Positions 15,728 through 23,439 of a stretch of DNA of 29,067 bases are shown piece by piece. The notes under the pieces are model-generated. The model ran no database searches and was not told the DNA's origin. It saw nothing but the letters and a program-made list of their open reading frames with translations. The stretch spans positions 1 through 29,067 of the forward strand of contig JAXHVA010000054.1 of assembly GCA_034189035.1 (NCBI GenBank). The letters are read 5' to 3'. Numbering within the stretch: position 1 is the stretch's first letter; each line of letters starts with the position of its first letter. The stretch is from JAUXFK01 sp034189035. Its GTDB lineage: Bacteria > Desulfobacterota > UBA8473. Position numbers and translations under genes: made by a program.

Positions 15728-15795
15728 ATACTATAAGCTCTAGGATGTGTAATAAACCTGAATAGGTCTTGCTATAAGACTAGGGGAACCGTTCT

Positions 15796-16416
15796 GTGTC
15801 TAGTTTCCCCAATGATACTGTGGAGGTTTTTGTGGAGAGAAAAGAATCTATTATAAAAGCTGCAAAACAGTTGTTTGCACAAAGGGGATTCCACGCAACA
15901 CCTACCTCTGAGGTAGCCAAACAGGCAGGGGTCGCTGAGGGTACGATCTTTCATCACTTTAAGACCAAAGAGGGGATTTTAGTCTATGTATTTGAAGAGA
16001 TGATGGAGCAGTACATTGAGGGAGCAAGATCATGGGTGAAAAAGGCAAATACCGGACTTGAGGCATTGGAAGAACTGGTGGGTTTTCACTTTCTATTCAG
16101 TGAGCAAAGAGCTGAGGATTTGATGGTGGTGATCCGCGATTTCCCTTTCACTATTATGAAAAAGGGGTCTCCCTTCAGGAAGGTAGCCAATACCCACTTT
16201 TTCAAAGTGGTGGATCTCATCAGGGTATGCATTGAACAGGGCCAGGCAGACGGTTCGATTCGGGATATTACCCCTGAAAAGGCAGCACTGATTCTTGAAG
16301 GGATGCTCTATGGATTGAGTCGTCTCAAGTTACTCGGGCCTTTGGAGCTTCCTGATCTGTCTTCACATGTGATCGACCTATGCCGATCTGGGCTTAGCAA
16401 AGGGGGCTCAAGATAA
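15796..16416 (+). CDS. TetR/AcrR-family transcriptional repressor
   Basis: A 206-residue regulator. The N-terminal DNA-binding domain (~12-60) is typical: IIKAAKQLFAQRGFHATPTSEVAKQAGVAEGTIFHHFKTKEGIL, with the HTH recognition helix ending GTIFHHF. The C-terminal helical domain, which binds the inducer, is divergent as usual. Start is GTG 15796 with AGGGG nine bases upstream. It is the first gene of the efflux operon, 21 bases before the adaptor gene, and its own promoter carries a FadR-like palindrome. It probably represses the operon until a hydrophobic ligand (drug, bile-like compound or acyl-CoA) is bound; the ligand is unknown. Confidence 0.9.
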   Translation: MSSFPNDTVEVFVERKESIIKAAKQLFAQRGFHATPTSEVAKQAGVAEGTIFHHFKTKEGILVYVFEEMMEQYIEGARSWVKKANTGLEALEELVGFHFLFSEQRAEDLMVVIRDFPFTIMKKGSPFRKVANTHFFKVVDLIRVCIEQGQADGSIRDITPEKAALILEGMLYGLSRLKLLGPLELPDLSSHVIDLCRSGLSKGGSR

Positions 16417-16437
16417 TCAGAGGAAAGGAGTAAGATC

Positions 16438-17703
16438 GTGCAAACACTAAAGACGATCCTCACAGTGATTTCCATAGTATCATTTATCTGCATTCCAGTT
16501 ATCGGTTGTGGGAATGAAAAAGAGGGCAAGAAATCACCCAATGAGGGCATAAAAGAGAAGGCTGTTGACGTGGAGGTCACCCATGTAAAGGTAATGGATG
16601 TGGAACATTCAATAGATGCTGTCGGTTCGTTTTTCCCCAATGATGATATCACAGTCAGCTCAGAGGTTACTGGTACTGTAAAAGAGATATGTTTAGATGA
16701 AGGTGATCATGTAAAAAAGGGGAGTGTCCTTTTACGGATCGACGATGAAAAGATACGACTGAAGACCATGGAAGCCAGATCCATGGTAAAAGAGGCAGAG
16801 GTCTCCCTTAACAAGCTCATGGCATGGACAAGACAAGAACGGGTAAAGCAGATCGAGGCCAATCTGGAGGAGGCCAGGATTAACTTTGAGAAGGTAGCGA
16901 ATGACTATAAGAGATACAAAGAGTTATACGAAGACGGTATAATAGATAAGAGCTCATTCGATAGTATGGAGGCCATGTATGAGATTGCAAAGAAGAAGGA
17001 GCTCTCTGCAAAAGAAGAGTATGAGATCGCAACGAGTGGCCCAACCAAAGAAGAGATTGCTCTGGCAAGGGCAAGGATAGAAAGGGCAAAGACGGCACTT
17101 GCACTGGCTGAGAAAAGCCTTAAGGATACGAAGGTTTTATCGCCAATAACCGGTATCGTAAGCAATAGGATCGTATCAATTGGAGAGTATGTTACAGTGG
17201 GGACGAATCTTTTTAAGGTGGTACAGAACGATCCTTTGAAACTCTCCTTTTTTATCCCCGAGAGGTTTGCAGGCGAGGTAAAGGTAGGCCAGAAGGTGGA
17301 GGCCAAAATAAGGGCTTTTCCAAAAGATATTTTTGCAGGAGCTGTCTATTATATAAGCCCAGAATCTGATGAGACGACCCGGAGCATAGAGGTAAAGGCA
17401 AAGATAAAAAACGAGCAATACAGACTGAAACCGGGTTTTTTTGCGGGTGTAAGGTTAATCACCCTTATTCGAAGGAATGCCATAGTACTCGATGAGGAGG
17501 CTGTTGTTATGATTGCTGAAAGGCCGGCTGTATTTGTCATAAGGGAACGCAAGGCAAAGTTTTATCATATTGGTATTGGCAGACGCTTTGATGGAAAGGT
17601 AGAGGTGATATCAGATACGCTTAAAGCGGACGATATCGTGGTAAAAGAAGGGCATAACAACCTCGCAGATAATGCCCTCATAAAGGTAGAAAAGAATAAC
17701 TGA
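16438..17703 (+). CDS. RND efflux periplasmic adaptor lipoprotein (membrane fusion protein)
   Basis: A 421-residue HlyD/AcrA-type adaptor. A lipoprotein signal with lipobox V-I-G-C ends at C24; lipid anchoring to the inner membrane is typical. The order is: beta-barrel start, first half lipoyl (SEVTGTVKEICLDEGDHVKKGSVLLRID, ~77-104), helical hairpin (~110-215, heptad-rich), second lipoyl half (KVLSPITGIVSNRIVSIGEYVTVG), beta-barrel and membrane-proximal domains. It bridges the RND pump and the TolC-like channel encoded next. GTG 16438 is preceded by AGGAAAGGAG. Seven bases separate it from the pump gene. Confidence 0.93.
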   Translation: MQTLKTILTVISIVSFICIPVIGCGNEKEGKKSPNEGIKEKAVDVEVTHVKVMDVEHSIDAVGSFFPNDDITVSSEVTGTVKEICLDEGDHVKKGSVLLRIDDEKIRLKTMEARSMVKEAEVSLNKLMAWTRQERVKQIEANLEEARINFEKVANDYKRYKELYEDGIIDKSSFDSMEAMYEIAKKKELSAKEEYEIATSGPTKEEIALARARIERAKTALALAEKSLKDTKVLSPITGIVSNRIVSIGEYVTVGTNLFKVVQNDPLKLSFFIPERFAGEVKVGQKVEAKIRAFPKDIFAGAVYYISPESDETTRSIEVKAKIKNEQYRLKPGFFAGVRLITLIRRNAIVLDEEAVVMIAERPAVFVIRERKAKFYHIGIGRRFDGKVEVISDTLKADDIVVKEGHNNLADNALIKVEKNN

Positions 17704-17710
17704 GGGTGCT

Positions 17711-20700
17711 ATGTTTTTATCAGACACTTCTATAAATCGACCGGTATTTACCACCATGGTCATCATCGGTATCGTCATATTCGGATACTTGGGCTATATG
17801 AGTATGGGTGTAGATCTCTATCCGGATGTTGAGTTTCCGTATGCAACGGTTACAACTAAACTGGAAGGTGCCAATGCAGAGGTAATGGATATCGACGTGA
17901 CAGATGTTATTGAAGAGGAGATCAATACCATTGAGGGGGTTGACTCTCTGATCTCCATCAGTTCCGAGGGGATATCACAGATCCTTGTTCAATTCGTCCT
18001 TGAAAGGGATATCGATGTTGCAGCCCAGGATGTCAGAGACAAGGTTGGGCTGGCTAGACGAAACCTTCCGAGAGAAGTAGACCCGCCGATTGTGGACAAG
18101 CTTGATATTGCATCACAGCCGATTATCTGGGTTGCAGTATACGGAAACAAGACCTACAGGGAACTTTCAGATTTCGCAAAGTACAATATCAAGGAGAGGA
18201 TTCAGACACTGAGCGGTGTCGGCTCTGTGCTTCTCGGAGGGTTTAGGGAGCGACAGATCAGGGTATGGCTCGATAGTGTTAAGATGGAGGCGTATGGTAT
18301 AACATCCCATGACGTGATCCGTGCCCTTCAGACAAAAAACATAGAGATTCCGGGAGGGAGGATTGAGAGTATATCGAGGGAGTTTGTCGTCTACATAAAA
18401 GGAGAGTTTGAAAGACCGGAGGATTTTAATAGGCTAGTCATATCCTTCAAAAACGGATCACCGGTGAGGCTGGAGGATATCGGATATGTGGAGGATGCGT
18501 CTGAAGACATGAGGTCAATTGCAAGGTTCAATCGTATACCATCAATTGGGCTTGGGATCCGAAGAAAATCCGGTACAAATACAGTAGCAGTAGCCAATCG
18601 TGTAACAGAAGAGGTGCAGAGGATAAAAGCAACCCTTCCGGAAGGAATTCATGTTGAAATCGCCTTCGATTCATCAAAGTTCATTAAGCGATCCATTGGT
18701 GATGTACAATTCGATATCCTGTACGGGGCATTGCTCACATCTTTTGTGATTCTTTTCTTTTTGAGAAATACGAGGACAACCCTTATTAGCGTGGTGACGA
18801 TCCCAACTGCATTGATAGCTACTTTTTCCTTAATGAACGCTTTGGGTTTTACAATAAACAACCTGACAATGTTGGGTCTATCTCTTGCAGTGGGAATGGT
18901 CATCGACGATGCAATCGTTGTCTTGGAAAATATCTTCCGACACCTGGAAGAGGGCAGCGAGCCATTCACTGCAGCAAAAGATGGTGTCTCTGAGATTGCC
19001 CTAGCCATTACAGCAGCCACCTTTTCAATTGCAGCGGTCTTTATTCCTGTAGCCTTTATGAAGGGAATCATTGGGAGGTTCTTCTTTGAGTTCGGCCTTA
19101 CAGTTACCTTTGCAATCCTCATCTCCCTGTTTATCTCCCTCACATTGACGCCGATGTTGTGTTCCAGGTTTATGAGGTATGGAAAGGGCCACGGGGCTGT
19201 ATACACAGCCTTAGAGCGTTTTTTTACCTCAGTGGATGCCATTTACAGAAGAGCTCTCAGTATAGTACTAAGAAATAGATTTAAAGTGGTGTTCCTTGCC
19301 TTGTGTGCTGTTGGGTTTGGGATCGTATTATTTGGAATATTCATTATGTTCTTCAGTGAATTCACTCCTGATGAGGACAGGGGTGAATTTATCGTGAGGA
19401 TCGAGTGTCCTCTCGGTTCTTCTGTAAATTACAGTGACAGTTTCTTGAAGAAATTGGAGGAGATTGTAACTCAATTGCCTGAGACCATGCATTTCTTTTC
19501 TGCAATTGGTTTGGGTCAGACCGAGGAAATCAATAAGGGGATTGCATTTGTCACTCTTAAGCCAAGGGATCATCGAAAGAAATCACAACATGAAGTCATG
19601 GCTTTTTTAAGAAAGAAGTTGGCCACTGTACCAGGTATAACCTCCAGTGTTGAGGTTATATCGCCTCTCGGTGGGGGGAGGTCAAACGCTGATATTCAGT
19701 TCGTTATTCAAGGGCCTGATGTTAAAATACTTCGCGAATATTCAGGGAAGATAATGAAAAAGCTTTCAAAAATAAAGGGTTTCGTCGATATTGATTCAGA
19801 CTTTGAGTTAACCAAACCGATCGTAAAGGTCTTTGTGGACAGGGACAAGGCCAATGACCTCGGGGTAGATGTGCGTTCTCTGTCTACAACGATACAGGCT
19901 CTTGTAGGCGGGATCGATGTCACGAAATACAAAGAGATAGACAGGAGGTATGACGTAAGAATTCGATCCATAAGCGATAACAGAGAGACCCCTCTCGATA
20001 TGAACCGTTTACTGGTCAGGTCTTCCAAAGGGGAATTGATCCGTTTAAGCAACCTGGTTCGTATAGAAGAAGGGGCAGGCCCGAATTTGATAAACAGGTT
20101 CAACAGGCAGCGATCAGTGACAATATATGCAAATCTTGAAGACCTGCCATTGGGAAAGGCACAGGCCCTTTTAAACGGTATTGCCTTTGAGGCTATCCCA
20201 AAAGACTCTCTGTACAGGACAAGCTATGTTGGGAGGGGAAAGGTCTTCAAAGAGACCTTTCAGTATCTGCTTTTTGCTTTGATACTAGCTATCATCGTCA
20301 TCTATATGGTATTGGCCTCTCAGTTTGAGAGTTTCCTTCACCCCTTTACGATCATGCTCTCATTACCCCTTTGTCTTGTGGGGGCCTTTGGAGGGCTGCT
20401 CATTACAGGGAGCACCTTAAACATATTCAGTGCGATTGGGGTGATTATGCTTATGGGTATTGTAACGAAGAATGCCATACTCTTAGTGGATTATACGAAT
20501 ACCCTTATCAAAAGGGGGAAAGAAAGAGACGAGGCCTTACTGGAGGCAGGGCCTGTTCGTCTGAGGCCCATTCTAATGACTGCGGTGACTACGATTGTTG
20601 CGCTTTTGCCGATAGCTCTGGCATACAGTGAAGGCAGCGAGGCAAGGGCCCCTATGGCCAGGGTTGTTATCGGTGGAATGGTTACGTCCACGTTTCTGAC

Positions 20701-20791
20701 CCTTCTGGTTGTCCCTGTGGTATACACTCTCTTTGACGATCTTGGCAATTACTTTTCGAGCAAATTTCAAAAGAAGACTAGGGGGGATTGA
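17711..20791 (+). CDS. RND-family efflux transporter, inner-membrane pump subunit (HAE-1-like)
   Basis: A 1026-residue pump with the twofold RND plan: TM1 (~12-30), large periplasmic loop (~32-335), TM2-6 (~336-480), TM7, second loop (~560-850) and TM8-12. The proton-relay aspartates are present as D399-D400 in GMVIDDAIVVLEN (TM4), and the basic partner region occurs in TM10 (MGIVTKNAILLVDY). The N-terminus (SINRPVFTTMVIIGIVIFGYLGY...DLYPDVEFP) is that of AcrB/MexB-like proteins, slightly shorter than AcrB (1049). It should export hydrophobic compounds out of the periplasm or membrane using proton motive force. Substrate cannot be read from sequence. Confidence 0.95.
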   Translation: MFLSDTSINRPVFTTMVIIGIVIFGYLGYMSMGVDLYPDVEFPYATVTTKLEGANAEVMDIDVTDVIEEEINTIEGVDSLISISSEGISQILVQFVLERDIDVAAQDVRDKVGLARRNLPREVDPPIVDKLDIASQPIIWVAVYGNKTYRELSDFAKYNIKERIQTLSGVGSVLLGGFRERQIRVWLDSVKMEAYGITSHDVIRALQTKNIEIPGGRIESISREFVVYIKGEFERPEDFNRLVISFKNGSPVRLEDIGYVEDASEDMRSIARFNRIPSIGLGIRRKSGTNTVAVANRVTEEVQRIKATLPEGIHVEIAFDSSKFIKRSIGDVQFDILYGALLTSFVILFFLRNTRTTLISVVTIPTALIATFSLMNALGFTINNLTMLGLSLAVGMVIDDAIVVLENIFRHLEEGSEPFTAAKDGVSEIALAITAATFSIAAVFIPVAFMKGIIGRFFFEFGLTVTFAILISLFISLTLTPMLCSRFMRYGKGHGAVYTALERFFTSVDAIYRRALSIVLRNRFKVVFLALCAVGFGIVLFGIFIMFFSEFTPDEDRGEFIVRIECPLGSSVNYSDSFLKKLEEIVTQLPETMHFFSAIGLGQTEEINKGIAFVTLKPRDHRKKSQHEVMAFLRKKLATVPGITSSVEVISPLGGGRSNADIQFVIQGPDVKILREYSGKIMKKLSKIKGFVDIDSDFELTKPIVKVFVDRDKANDLGVDVRSLSTTIQALVGGIDVTKYKEIDRRYDVRIRSISDNRETPLDMNRLLVRSSKGELIRLSNLVRIEEGAGPNLINRFNRQRSVTIYANLEDLPLGKAQALLNGIAFEAIPKDSLYRTSYVGRGKVFKETFQYLLFALILAIIVIYMVLASQFESFLHPFTIMLSLPLCLVGAFGGLLITGSTLNIFSAIGVIMLMGIVTKNAILLVDYTNTLIKRGKERDEALLEAGPVRLRPILMTAVTTIVALLPIALAYSEGSEARAPMARVVIGGMVTSTFLTLLVVPVVYTLFDDLGNYFSSKFQKKTRGD

Positions 20792-20796
20792 TACTC

Positions 20797-22122
20797 ATGA
20801 ATCTTACGATACGCTCTATCATTTTATTTATACTATGCGTTCTATTTCATCCGGTTTCCTTTTCTATCGCCGAGAGGTTGGATCTTAATTTAAATGATTG
20901 TATTGATCTTTCCTTAAAGAACAATACGCAGATCCTGCTCATGGAACAAGAGAAGCGAATGGCAGATAAAAGGATAGTAGAGGCACGTGCAGGGGCATTG
21001 CCAAAGATAAAAGCCTCGGGCAAGTATGAGCGTATTGATGAATCGATAACCTTTTCAGGGATAGATATAGGAAACGAAGATAACTTTGAAGTGAATCTTG
21101 GCTTAGAACAGCCATTTTATGTTGGCGGAAAGGTGCGAAGTGCCCTGAAGATTGCTGATATATATAAGGACTATTCTGAGATAGGGCAAAGAGGAGCAGA
21201 GAATCAGGTCGTATACAAGACAAAAGAGGGATATTATACAATCCTTTTCCTAAGAGAGTTGGTTAAGATAAGACAGGAATCCGTAGAGCTATTAGAGGAA
21301 CACCTCGATATCACAAAAAAGAAGTTCAATGTGGGACTCGCATCTAATTTTGAGGTATTGAGGGCTGAGGTTGAGCTGGCAAATGCCAGACCCCCACTGA
21401 TTAAGGCAAAGAACCAATTGACCATAGCAAAAGACTCGTTTAAGAGACTTCTAGGACTGGATTATACAGCGAATATTTTACTCCAAGGTGAACTGGCATA
21501 TACTGATGGGGGGCTATTTTCTCTTGAGGAGTCAATAGAGATTGCCAAAAATCAACATCCTGATCTGAAAAAGCAGAAGTTTGTTATAGATATGAACAAA
21601 GAGAATTTGAATATTGCAAAGGGTGGATATAAACCACAAGTCTTCCTTTATGCGAATTACTGGGGGGTTGCTCCCCAGTTTGGATCTTCAGAGATCGAAT
21701 GGGACTGGGGATGGAATGCTGGAGTAATGGCTGAAATACCCATCTTCGAAGGTTTTGCCGTAAAGAGTCGGGTAGATCAATCCTCGATAGAGATAAAAAA
21801 GGCGGAAATCTCATACGATGATTTGATAGAGGAGGTAAAACTTCGGGTCAGGAGTTCTCTACATGAGATCCAAGAGGCAAAAGAAAGGGTCCTCTCTCAA
21901 AAGAAGAATGTGCAGCAGGCCATGGAGGGTTTAAGAATAGCAGAGACAAGGTATAAAAACGAGGTGTCGCCACAGATAGAGGTAATGGATGCCAGGGTAG
22001 CCCTCACCGCTGCAAAAGTAAACTATTTTCAGGCAGTATTTGATTATAAAACCGCATATGCAGGTTTTGAGCTTGCCATTGGCAAAGTCCAACAAAACCA
22101 AAATGAACCGGGCAATAGTTAA
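20797..22122 (+). CDS. TolC-like outer-membrane efflux channel
   Basis: A 441-residue protein of the outer-membrane efflux family with a cleavable signal peptide (SIILFILCVLFHPVSFSIAE, cut near A-E). Two OEP repeats of long helices plus beta segments are visible (LNLNDCIDLSLKNNTQILLMEQEKR... and ...SLEESIEIAKNQHPDLKKQKF). It forms the trimeric exit duct for the pump encoded upstream. ATG 20797 is chosen: AGGGGGG lies ten bases before it, whereas an in-frame TTG (20788) would sit inside that site and overlap the pump gene. Confidence 0.92.
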   Translation: MNLTIRSIILFILCVLFHPVSFSIAERLDLNLNDCIDLSLKNNTQILLMEQEKRMADKRIVEARAGALPKIKASGKYERIDESITFSGIDIGNEDNFEVNLGLEQPFYVGGKVRSALKIADIYKDYSEIGQRGAENQVVYKTKEGYYTILFLRELVKIRQESVELLEEHLDITKKKFNVGLASNFEVLRAEVELANARPPLIKAKNQLTIAKDSFKRLLGLDYTANILLQGELAYTDGGLFSLEESIEIAKNQHPDLKKQKFVIDMNKENLNIAKGGYKPQVFLYANYWGVAPQFGSSEIEWDWGWNAGVMAEIPIFEGFAVKSRVDQSSIEIKKAEISYDDLIEEVKLRVRSSLHEIQEAKERVLSQKKNVQQAMEGLRIAETRYKNEVSPQIEVMDARVALTAAKVNYFQAVFDYKTAYAGFELAIGKVQQNQNEPGNS

Positions 22123-22125
22123 GAG

Positions 22126-22872
22126 ATGATCCTATCCGAAGATGCTATTTGTTCTTTGATCGGTATTGCAATAAAGGACTTCTGTTTTGAAAAACTCCAT
22201 AACATATACAGTGAGATACCACATACTAGGTGCAAGTGTTGCGGTAAATGCTGTAAGAACGCTCCAAGGGTATACCTTATTGAGTATCTGCAGATATTTA
22301 GGGGAATAAAAGAGAGTTTTCCAGACAGATTTTATCATGTGATAAGGAGGATATTAGAATTTGGGTTTTTGTCATTGGTTAATACATTTCTAAGCTGTCC
22401 GTTTCTCGAAGAGGGGAAGTGTATTATTTATGATTATAGATCGTTTAACTGCAGGGTTTGGGGGCATGCTAAACAAGAGGAGTACTATAGTACTATTGAT
22501 CTCGCTAGAAGAGAGCTGGAACAAAGGAAGAAACTTTGGAATGAAAACTTTAGTATCCGGATTCCTGATGTAATCGTCTATGGCCATAAGCCCTTTTGTG
22601 AAGATGTAAAGCCGCTTAGAGGGTCGATGCTGGAAACAGATAAAAGAGAATCATTAGAGATGAAGCTAGAGAGTTTAAATAATCAATTTGTAAAAGTGGC
22701 TTTGGGGACTTATGAACAGGGGCTTTTAGAACTTCCTCTCTTTGTATGTCTTAGTTTTATTGGGCCAATCAGATTTTATAACAGCCGTCCCTATATTATG
22801 GAAGAATATCAAAACAATAAAAAGACTGATTTTATGGACAGATTGATTTATGATTCATTGCCGACTCATTAA
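22126..22872 (+). CDS. YkgJ-family cysteine-cluster protein
   Basis: A 248-residue protein with an N-terminal cysteine set CKCCGKCC (about residues 36-43) and a second set in FLSCPFLEEGKCIIYDYRSFNCRVWGH (~87-113); the pattern C-x2-C-x3-CC ... C-P-F...C.IY..R...CR is that of the YkgJ/UPF0153 family, believed to bind zinc or an iron-sulfur cluster. The C-terminal half (~120-248) is not recognised. It starts three bases after the TolC gene stop and ends the efflux operon before a strong terminator, so it is co-transcribed. A link to export or to a metal-sensing step is only guesswork; the family has no firm function. Confidence 0.8.
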   Translation: MILSEDAICSLIGIAIKDFCFEKLHNIYSEIPHTRCKCCGKCCKNAPRVYLIEYLQIFRGIKESFPDRFYHVIRRILEFGFLSLVNTFLSCPFLEEGKCIIYDYRSFNCRVWGHAKQEEYYSTIDLARRELEQRKKLWNENFSIRIPDVIVYGHKPFCEDVKPLRGSMLETDKRESLEMKLESLNNQFVKVALGTYEQGLLELPLFVCLSFIGPIRFYNSRPYIMEEYQNNKKTDFMDRLIYDSLPTH

Positions 22873-22952
22873 TAGAGGGATTGTATAACCAAATAGGGAG
22901 GATTCAGTACAACCTCGTTTCTGATCCTGTCATACAGGAGGAGAGAATATCG

Positions 22953-22978
22953 GCGGACTAAAAAAGTCCGCTTTTTTT
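22953..22978 (+). terminator. Intrinsic terminator of the efflux operon
   Basis: GCGGACT (22953-22959) pairs perfectly with AGTCCGC (22965-22971) over a five-A loop, followed by seven T. It lies 80 bases after the last gene. Confidence 0.95.
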
Positions 22979-23439
22979 ATTAATGGCTATTGAATTCACT
23001 CAGCAAAGGGGATCACATTACAATGTGTGCAACTTATCACGGCAGTGTAGTGAGTGTTAAGGAAGAACAAGGAATTGTTCTTTGGTTATGGGTCTTAGCA
23101 AGAGACATTTGTGAATGTACCTTGCTAAAAATTAATACTGTTCTTTCTTTATAATCAATTACTAGCGATTTTTACACAGGTTATAATGTGATTGCCTTTA
23201 CGTAACCGATTTTTTTTCTGAAGGAAGTCAATAACATTTTTTTAAATGAAGAGACTGGGAGAACCTGGAATTGCATAAACTACTATATGTTGTGGCATAA
23301 ATAATAATAAATACATTTTGTTGTATTTTTCTCTTTACAAGGGGTATAATCAATGGTAAATTAACAAAAAGTTTTTGTTCTTCAGGGAAGAAGAAGGAGG
23401 CAGAGGATAGCGTGTCACTTAATAAAGAGGTTTTGGGGC
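22979..23439. other. Gene-free, hairpin-rich region before smc
   Basis: No recognised gene. Strong inverted repeats: 23014-23027 (CACAT/ATGTG), 23063-23082 (AAGAACAA/TTGTTCTT, GGAA loop) and 23095-23128 (TTAGCAAG/CTTGCTAA with an inner ACATT/AATGT stem). A 43-codon frame (ATG 23023 to TAA 23154) overlaps them. Several TATAAT-like boxes occur (23153, 23183, 23345) in AT-rich sequence. The hairpins could be a small RNA gene or the leader of smc; no known RNA family was matched. Confidence 0.5.
23309..23350 (+). promoter_or_regulatory. Candidate smc promoter with overlapping palindrome
   Basis: A perfect -10 box TATAAT at 23345-23350 has TTGTAT (23321-23326) 18 bases upstream as a poor -35. AAATACA (23309-23315) and TGTATTT (23322-23328) form a perfect 7-bp inverted repeat with a 6-base centre across that -35. 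The leader to the smc ATG is about 83 bases. Confidence 0.45.

Noticed and set aside
15731..15786. Two CTATAAG...TAGG stretches in the tetR leader as a duplicated operator
   Set aside because: The spacing inside the two copies differs and neither is symmetrical; the palindrome at 15708-15727 is a far better operator.
23063..23082. GGAA-capped hairpin as the apex of an SRP (4.5S) RNA
   Set aside because: The conserved internal loops of SRP RNA around the tetraloop are absent; stem sequence is a plain perfect repeat.
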